From: Deltaproteobacteria bacterium
Lineage (GTDB): Bacteria > Desulfobacterota > Desulfuromonadia > Desulfuromonadales > BM103
Length of the DNA: 64,000 bases
Assembly: GCA_024636215.1 (NCBI GenBank)
Contig: JAGXHL010000070.1
Location: forward strand, 19,198-83,197
Reading direction: 5' to 3'
In this document: piece after piece, positions 59,349 to 64,000 of the stretch
How positions within the stretch are numbered: the first letter of the stretch is position 1
Layout of the letters: every line of letters starts with the position of its first letter
Translations under genes and position numbers: made by a program
Notes under the pieces: generated by a model
Seen by the model: the letters and a program-made list of their open reading frames with translations, nothing else
The model's database searches: none
What the model was told of the DNA's origin: nothing

Positions 59349-60497
59349 CTAGACTTCATCAGCCACGGGCTGCAGGGTCAGACGTGAGAGGTGCACAGCC
59401 AGGGCCAAGGCCACCAGCAGCACAGTACACAACAGCAGGATAAAGCCGTTCCAACCGAAATCGCGATAAGCATAACCCGGCAGGTAAGAACCGATGGCAC
59501 CACCGCCGTAGTAGAAGGCGACGTACAGGCCGTTGATGACCCCTTTGGATTCAGAAAGGTGTCGATTCAGGCAACCGGTTGCCGTCGCATGGGTCAAAAA
59601 AGCCGCACCACACAGCATGAACATACCACCAACCAGAGCCGGCACCAGCGGCACCAGCATCACCAGCAGGGCCAGGATAAAAAACGCCAGCGCACCAACC
59701 ATGACCCGCTCGGGGCCGCCACAGAGACGATGAATACGCACGGCATTCAGAGACACAGCAATCCCCATCAGGTAGCCGGAGTAGGCCAGGCCAATGCGAA
59801 ATTCATCAGCATTGGAGCTCAACTCCGTCAAGCGGAAAGGCAGATAGTTCATCATGGCGGCAAACACCAGAAAGAAACAAAAAACCATGGCGTAAGTGGT
59901 CCGAACAACCGGATCAGAGAGAATTTGAGTGATGGCACCCAGGTTCGGTCGGGCCAGCTTAACGGCACCGGCTTCGGCAATCCGGCCAAGCCAGAACCAG
60001 GCGACCAGAAGACCGGCACCAAGTAGCAGGAAGCTGAAGCGCCAATGAAACAGACTTGCTATCAGACCCGAGACTGCGCGACCGGCAAAACCGCCGAGGA
60101 TGGTTGCGGCGATATACCAGGACATGGCTCGCGCAATATCGCTTTTCGCAGAGACTTGTGAAACATAGGTCATCAGGGAAGTCAGCATCGCCGGAATCAG
60201 CAGCCCCTGGATAAAGCGCAGGGCCATCAACCAGGCAAAGGGTTCGACCAAAAACATCAAGCCCTCGCTTACAGCCAGCAGAAGGACCGCCCAGCGCAGC
60301 ATTTTTCGCGCAGAAACAGACTCCAGCAAGGCGCCATAGAAAAGTGGCGCAAGGCTCAAGGGGATAAAAGCGATGGTCGTCAAAAGAGCGGCTGTTTCAC
60401 GGCTGACGCCGAACTCTGCAGAGAGTACAGGCAATAACGGCTGTGGGATGTAAAGAGCAGACAGAGCCAGAATCGTGGTAAAGAGAATGGCAGCCAT
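59349..60497 (-). CDS. MFS transporter
   Basis: A 382-residue major facilitator with 12 predicted helices. PLFYGALLESVSARKML between helices 2 and 3 is motif A; GRAVSGLIASLFHWRFSF is near helix 6. It resembles YnfM/AraJ-type drug or sugar efflux carriers; substrate unknown. ATG 60497 is used, 4 bp after the M48 protease stop, because an upstream in-frame stretch would overlap that gene. It is the last gene of a protease-transporter pair. Confidence 0.85.
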   Translation of the reverse strand: MAAILFTTILALSALYIPQPLLPVLSAEFGVSRETAALLTTIAFIPLSLAPLFYGALLESVSARKMLRWAVLLLAVSEGLMFLVEPFAWLMALRFIQGLLIPAMLTSLMTYVSQVSAKSDIARAMSWYIAATILGGFAGRAVSGLIASLFHWRFSFLLLGAGLLVAWFWLGRIAEAGAVKLARPNLGAITQILSDPVVRTTYAMVFCFFLVFAAMMNYLPFRLTELSSNADEFRIGLAYSGYLMGIAVSLNAVRIHRLCGGPERVMVGALAFFILALLVMLVPLVPALVGGMFMLCGAAFLTHATATGCLNRHLSESKGVINGLYVAFYYGGGAIGSYLPGYAYRDFGWNGFILLLCTVLLVALALAVHLSRLTLQPVADEV

Positions 60498-60501
60498 AGT
60501 C

Positions 60502-61746
60502 TCAGCGGAGATCTTGCGCGCGGTCCAGCCTGACAATGCGCTCGACAACGGGAGGATGAGAGTAATAGAACCAGGCATACAAGGGATGAGGGTGCAGGTT
60601 GCTCAGGTTTTCCTTGCTCAGCTTGACAAGGGCGCTGGACAAAGACTTCGAGGTACCGGTCAAGGCGAGAGCAAATTGATCGGCTTGCCATTCGTGGCGC
60701 CGCGACCAGAAACTGGAGAGGGGCTTGACAGGAAAGCTGACCAGGCTCGCCAGGAAAGCAGCCAGCAGCACCTTGGCCGGGAAAGAAAGCCCAGTCATAT
60801 CAAACCAGCCGGCCAGGCCCTGCCAGGAGAGCAACAGCCAGAACAGCCAGCAGACGGCAAGCGAGACCAGTTCCATTGTCAGCAGACGTTTCCAGATATG
60901 TCCAAGCTTCCAGTGCCCGGCTTCGTGGGCAAGCACAGCAAGGATTTCATCATCGGACATCTGCTCCAGCAGAGTATCAAAGAGCACGATGCGTTTAACC
61001 CGGCCGATGCCGGTAAAATAAGCATTCGAGTGTTTACTGCGCCGGGAAGCATCAACCTGCAAAACCCGGTCAATGTGCAATCCGGCCCGGCTCATGACGG
61101 CCTTGACCCGCTCAGCCAGGGCCTCATTCTGCAAGGGCTGGAATTTAAAGAAAAGCGGCTCGATCAACACCGGGGAAAGGTACATCAGGACAAGGGTGAT
61201 CAGAGCAAAAAAGCCCCACACCCACAACCACCAGGATTGAGGGCTCGCCTGCACCAGCCACAAAGCTCCGGAGGTCACCAGAGACAAAAGGATCAGGCCG
61301 ACCAGCAGGGATTTGATCAGGTCAGTGACCCAAACCTTTGGCGTCGAGGTGTTGAACTGAAAGCGTTCCTCGAGAACAAAGGTGCGGTAGAGGCTGAACG
61401 GGATATCCAAAAGAGTTTGCACCACAACCAGCCCGAGGACAAAAAGCACTCCCTGGGCAATGAAGCTATCGGAGAACCCCGCAATCCAGCGGTCATACCA
61501 TTCAAGCAGCCCCCCGAAAAGGAACAGCAGCAACAGGACGCTAGCGAACAAGGATTCAGCCAGACCCGCACGGCTGGTCGCCAGGGTGTAATCCGACGTC
61601 TTCTTAAGCAGTTCCCGATCGATATGCCCCGCAAAAGCCCTGGGGAGTTCGTGCCCGTAGCGGGCAAGATGCTTGAGGTTCAGATGCCTCAACCAGAGGC
61701 GCAACGCCAGCATAAGGAGATATGTAACCAGGATCAGCCACTTCAT
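60502..61746 (-). CDS. M48 family metalloprotease (Ste24/CaaX type)
   Basis: A 414-residue multi-pass membrane protease. Several hydrophobic helices (about 1-20, 62-82, 98-118, 145-165, 175-200) precede the zinc motif HEAGH (274-278), and the third ligand is probably in RRHEWQADQFAL near residue 355. YLSPVLIEPLFFKFQPL upstream of the domain is typical of Ste24p. It may take part in membrane protein quality control. The start ATG at 61746 lies close to a palindrome and the next gene's 3' end. Confidence 0.9.
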   Translation of the reverse strand: MKWLILVTYLLMLALRLWLRHLNLKHLARYGHELPRAFAGHIDRELLKKTSDYTLATSRAGLAESLFASVLLLLFLFGGLLEWYDRWIAGFSDSFIAQGVLFVLGLVVVQTLLDIPFSLYRTFVLEERFQFNTSTPKVWVTDLIKSLLVGLILLSLVTSGALWLVQASPQSWWLWVWGFFALITLVLMYLSPVLIEPLFFKFQPLQNEALAERVKAVMSRAGLHIDRVLQVDASRRSKHSNAYFTGIGRVKRIVLFDTLLEQMSDDEILAVLAHEAGHWKLGHIWKRLLTMELVSLAVCWLFWLLLSWQGLAGWFDMTGLSFPAKVLLAAFLASLVSFPVKPLSSFWSRRHEWQADQFALALTGTSKSLSSALVKLSKENLSNLHPHPLYAWFYYSHPPVVERIVRLDRAQDLR

Positions 61747-61767
61747 GGTCGGTATGATAGCAGATAC

Positions 61768-62574
61768 TCACGCAACCGGGGACACATTACTAATGTGTCC
61801 CCGGTTGTGGATAAATTTTTTGATCGCCTGGTTGAATTCCTCCGGCCGTTCAAGATTCACCATGTGCCCCGCCCCGGCAATGATCTCCAGCTGAGCATCG
61901 GGGAGGCCCTGAGCGAGGAGTCGGGCATGTTCGATCGGCACAGCGGCATCCAGCTCGGCGCCGACGACCAGGGCCGGAACGTCGAGTCCGGGCAGCCTGT
62001 CGACAAAATCGTCACGATCCCGCATCGCCAGCAGACCGCCGACAACCCCTCCGGCAGACGCTGATTCCATCATCTGACGCACAGCCTTTACCAACCCTGG
62101 CTTTTCCTCTGCCGTATGCGGAGCGAACAATACCTGGGCAAAAGAATCCGGTACGATGGCGGCATCGCCCGCGGCAACCTCTTTGGCCAGCATGCTGCGC
62201 TTTTCTTTGCCGGCCGGATCATCAGCAGCCGCCCGGGTGACCAAGTACATTGCCCCGAGCAAACGCTGCGGGTAGCGCGCAACCAGATTCAGCAGAACAT
62301 AGCCGCCCATTGACATACCGCCAATCACGGCCTGCTCTATACCGAGTTCATCGAGCAGGGACATCACGGCGTCGGCGTAACGATCCATGGAGGCATCACC
62401 TTCAAGCACAGGACTTTGCCCGAAACCGGGCAGGTCAGGACAGATAACCCTGCAGCCGGCGTCCGCAAGAACCTTGACCTGCGGCTGCCACATACTCCTG
62501 TTTAGGGGAAAACCATGAATCAGGACGACCGGCAGACCGGAACCCGAGTCTTCATAATTAAGGGTATTCTTCAT
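61768..62574 (-). CDS. Alpha/beta hydrolase
   Basis: A 268-residue hydrolase: LIHGFPLNRSMWQPQ (oxyanion hole), GGMSMGGYVLLNL (nucleophile Ser), GAELDAAVPIEHAR (acid) and GAGHMVNLE (His) give a full triad. It resembles 3-oxoadipate enol-lactonase/esterase-type enzymes; substrate unknown. AAAGGAGG lies before ATG 62574. The last 13 or so residues (HNRGHISNVSPVA) are written by the palindrome at 61773-61807, so the natural C-terminus has probably been replaced by repeat sequence. Confidence 0.87.
   Translation of the reverse strand: MKNTLNYEDSGSGLPVVLIHGFPLNRSMWQPQVKVLADAGCRVICPDLPGFGQSPVLEGDASMDRYADAVMSLLDELGIEQAVIGGMSMGGYVLLNLVARYPQRLLGAMYLVTRAAADDPAGKEKRSMLAKEVAAGDAAIVPDSFAQVLFAPHTAEEKPGLVKAVRQMMESASAGGVVGGLLAMRDRDDFVDRLPGLDVPALVVGAELDAAVPIEHARLLAQGLPDAQLEIIAGAGHMVNLERPEEFNQAIKKFIHNRGHISNVSPVA
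61773..61807. repeat. Perfect 35-bp palindrome overlapping a hydrolase 3' end
   Basis: CAACCGGGGACACATTA, a single C, then TAATGTGTCCCCGGTTG: 17-bp perfect arms. It begins 5 bp inside the end of the hydrolase gene, so its last codons lie in the repeat. The motif GGGGACACATTA is of the kind seen in dispersed REP-like sequences. It could also work as a terminator-like hairpin. Confidence 0.95.
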
Positions 62575-62627
62575 CAAAACCTCCTTTGAAATTGGTGGCA
62601 TTATACTCATTTCGCCTTCATAAACAA

Positions 62628-64000
62628 GCCTCTTCCGCAGAATCTGTGGGCAGAGGGAGTTAAAAATTAGAGCATTGTCTTCCCCGGATGGATAAGATGG
62701 TTTTTGCGGAAACTATCAAATCCAAACCGAAAGAAGACAATGCTGATTAAGACTTTACTGAACAAGGTCGAACGATTCAAGTCGTTCGTTTACGGCTCCA
62801 TCTGCGTCATGCCCGTTGACGGAGTGGAAGCACTGGTCATTGACATTGAACCGCGCCGCAACAGTCGGCCACTTTGCCCCGAGTGTGGCAAACAGCGCAG
62901 CGTGTATGATCGGCAGCCGCAGCGCCTGTTCGAGTATCTGCCGGTCTGGACGTTCAAGTGCTACTACCGCTATGCACCGCGCCGGGTTGACTGCCCCACC
63001 TGCGGCGTCAAGGTGGAGGCGTTGCCCTGGGGCTACGGCAAGGAGCGAATGACCTTCTCCTACCAGGTCTTTCTGGCCCGCTGGGCGAAGCGACTGTCCT
63101 GGAAGGAGACCGCCGACATCTTCGAGACCAGTTGGGACACAGTCTTTCGGGCTGTCCAGCTCGTTGTCGATTATGGCCTGGCCCACAGAGACCTCGACGG
63201 CGTCACGGAGATCGGCGTCGACGAGATCAAGGTGTTCAAGGGGCATAAATACCTGACCATGGTCTATCAACTCAACGCCGGGGCCAGGCGGCTTCTGTGG
63301 TGCGGCCCCGAGCGCCGTGCGAAAACGCTGCTGCGCTTCTTCCACGAGTTCGGCAAAGAGCGCAGCGCCCAAATCAAGTTCGTCTGCAGCGACATGTGGG
63401 CGCCGTATCTCAAGGTCATCGCCAAGAAGGCCCCGCAGGCATTGAACATTCTCGACCGCTTCCACATCATGCGGGCGTTTAATGAGGCTATTGACCAGAT
63501 TCGGCGCGACGAAGTAAAACTGTTCAAGGCCAACCGTCGGGAGAATGTCCTCGAACGCGGCCGTTGGCTGCTGCTGAAGCGTCCGGAGAATCTGTCCGAA
63601 AAGCAGACAGCCCGTTTGGACGAACTGCTCAAGCTCAATCTGGCGTCGATCAAGGGCTACCTGATGCGTGAGGACTTTCAGCGGTTCTGGGAGTATCAGC
63701 GCCCCGACTTCGCCGGTAAGTTTCTCGACAACTGGGTGACCCGGGCACTGCAGACCGACTTGGATCCGATGAAGAAAGTCGCCCGCATGCTGCGTAGTCA
63801 CAAACCGCTGATCCTCAACTGGTTCAAGGCCAAAGGGCAGCTATCCAGCGGTGCGGTAGAGGGTCTGAACCTCAAAGCGAAACTCACTATGAGAAAAGCC
63901 TACGGTTTCAAGACCCCAAAATGTTTACAAATTGCCTTATATCATACACTTGGAGCGTTACCGGAACCTGAATATCACCACAGATTCTGCTGACGACCCA
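62628..64000 (+). mobile_element. ISL3-family insertion sequence (right end at window edge)
   Basis: Carries one ISL3 transposase gene. GCAGAATCTGTGG (62637-62649) is repeated in inverted form as CCACAGATTCTGC (63978-63990), with partial matches further out (TCTTCC against the opposite strand's TCGTCA), as expected for terminal inverted repeats. The outer right boundary may lie at or just past the window end, so a target duplication cannot be checked. It is inserted about 55 bp upstream of the hydrolase start. Confidence 0.85.
62740..63993 (+). CDS. ISL3 family transposase
   Basis: A 417-residue transposase. An N-terminal zinc-binding region (CPECGKQRSVYD, DCPTCGVK) precedes a helix-turn-helix (RLSWKETADIFETSWDTV, in part) and the DDE domain: Asp in EIGVDEIKVFKGHKY, Asp in FVCSDMWAPYL and Glu in GAVEGLNLKAK. 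Full length with no frameshift, so it may be active. ATG 62740 is the first start giving the family N-terminus (MLIKTLLNKVE); upstream codons from 62704 are in frame but unconserved. Confidence 0.92.
   Translation: MLIKTLLNKVERFKSFVYGSICVMPVDGVEALVIDIEPRRNSRPLCPECGKQRSVYDRQPQRLFEYLPVWTFKCYYRYAPRRVDCPTCGVKVEALPWGYGKERMTFSYQVFLARWAKRLSWKETADIFETSWDTVFRAVQLVVDYGLAHRDLDGVTEIGVDEIKVFKGHKYLTMVYQLNAGARRLLWCGPERRAKTLLRFFHEFGKERSAQIKFVCSDMWAPYLKVIAKKAPQALNILDRFHIMRAFNEAIDQIRRDEVKLFKANRRENVLERGRWLLLKRPENLSEKQTARLDELLKLNLASIKGYLMREDFQRFWEYQRPDFAGKFLDNWVTRALQTDLDPMKKVARMLRSHKPLILNWFKAKGQLSSGAVEGLNLKAKLTMRKAYGFKTPKCLQIALYHTLGALPEPEYHHRFC

Noticed and set aside
60475..62064. A 529-codon plus-strand frame opposite the M48 protease and hydrolase
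   Set aside because: Antisense to clear homologues with intact catalytic motifs; Gln/Lys/His-rich composition with no family resemblance.

Overview
The window looks like a chromosomal segment from a Desulfuromonas-like bacterium (Desulfuromonadales). The best evidence is a 68-residue mature triheme cytochrome c7 with three CXXCH sites, of the Desulfuromonas acetoxidans type, together with a desulfoferrodoxin, a flavodiiron protein, and an acetate-permease-type sodium symporter with its small subunit. Most of the window is moderately GC-rich housekeeping sequence. The mqs/SecB-like block (about 31.7-32.7 kb) is visibly richer in A+T.

Layout. 1-8.7 kb: envelope and core genes, mostly on the minus strand (YqgE/AlgH-like, mltA, priA, flavodiiron protein, TrmH-like methylase, truA, aroF). 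9-11.2 kb: an unusual sensor kinase/receiver pair. 11.4-19.7 kb: a cytochrome c, trmB-truD, a two-part sodium symporter, a TIM-barrel protein, a universal stress protein, an IclR regulator, an esterase and coaE. 20-24.4 kb: a HEAT-repeat protein translationally coupled to an HD-GYP phosphodiesterase, a second HEAT protein and ssb. 24.4-33.1 kb: a defence island on the minus strand, made of a type I Wadjet operon (jetABCD) preceded by an MqsR-MqsA-SecB-like toxin-antitoxin-chaperone module with its own palindromic operator. 33.3-35.5 kb: an OmpR-type two-component pair followed by three 11-bp-phased direct repeats and a candidate structured small RNA ending in a strong terminator. 35.6-39.7 kb: a YdjC/ChbG-type deacetylase, a glycosyltransferase, and a PAS protein fused to a DnaQ-type exonuclease.

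39.8-44.9 kb holds a complete branched-chain amino-acid ABC transporter (livJHMGF). 45.3-49.0 kb holds sulfur amino-acid genes: cysK, then a SAM-I riboswitch with terminator in front of two transsulfuration enzymes. A tRNA-Thr(CGT) follows. 49.2-54.3 kb holds a glyoxalase-fold protein, the acetate-type symporter and its small subunit, and a divergent CBS/DUF294 nucleotidyltransferase-like protein. 54.3-62.6 kb holds a lipoprotein, cytochrome c7, desulfoferrodoxin, a potassium channel, a receiver-PilZ protein, two FKBP prolyl isomerases, an MFS transporter, an M48 protease and an alpha/beta hydrolase. An ISL3-family insertion sequence closes the window.

Non-coding structure is rich. It includes a compound heptamer/octamer tandem repeat upstream of mltA, two copies (40 kb apart, opposite orientation) of a ~130-bp palindromic MITE-like repeat, a separate ~140-bp nested palindrome, and a perfect 35-bp palindrome that encodes the C-terminus of a hydrolase. 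The items most worth following up are the chaperone-dependent toxin-antitoxin unit next to Wadjet, the response-regulator-linked candidate small RNA, and the receiver protein with an Abi_C/HEPN-like C-terminus.
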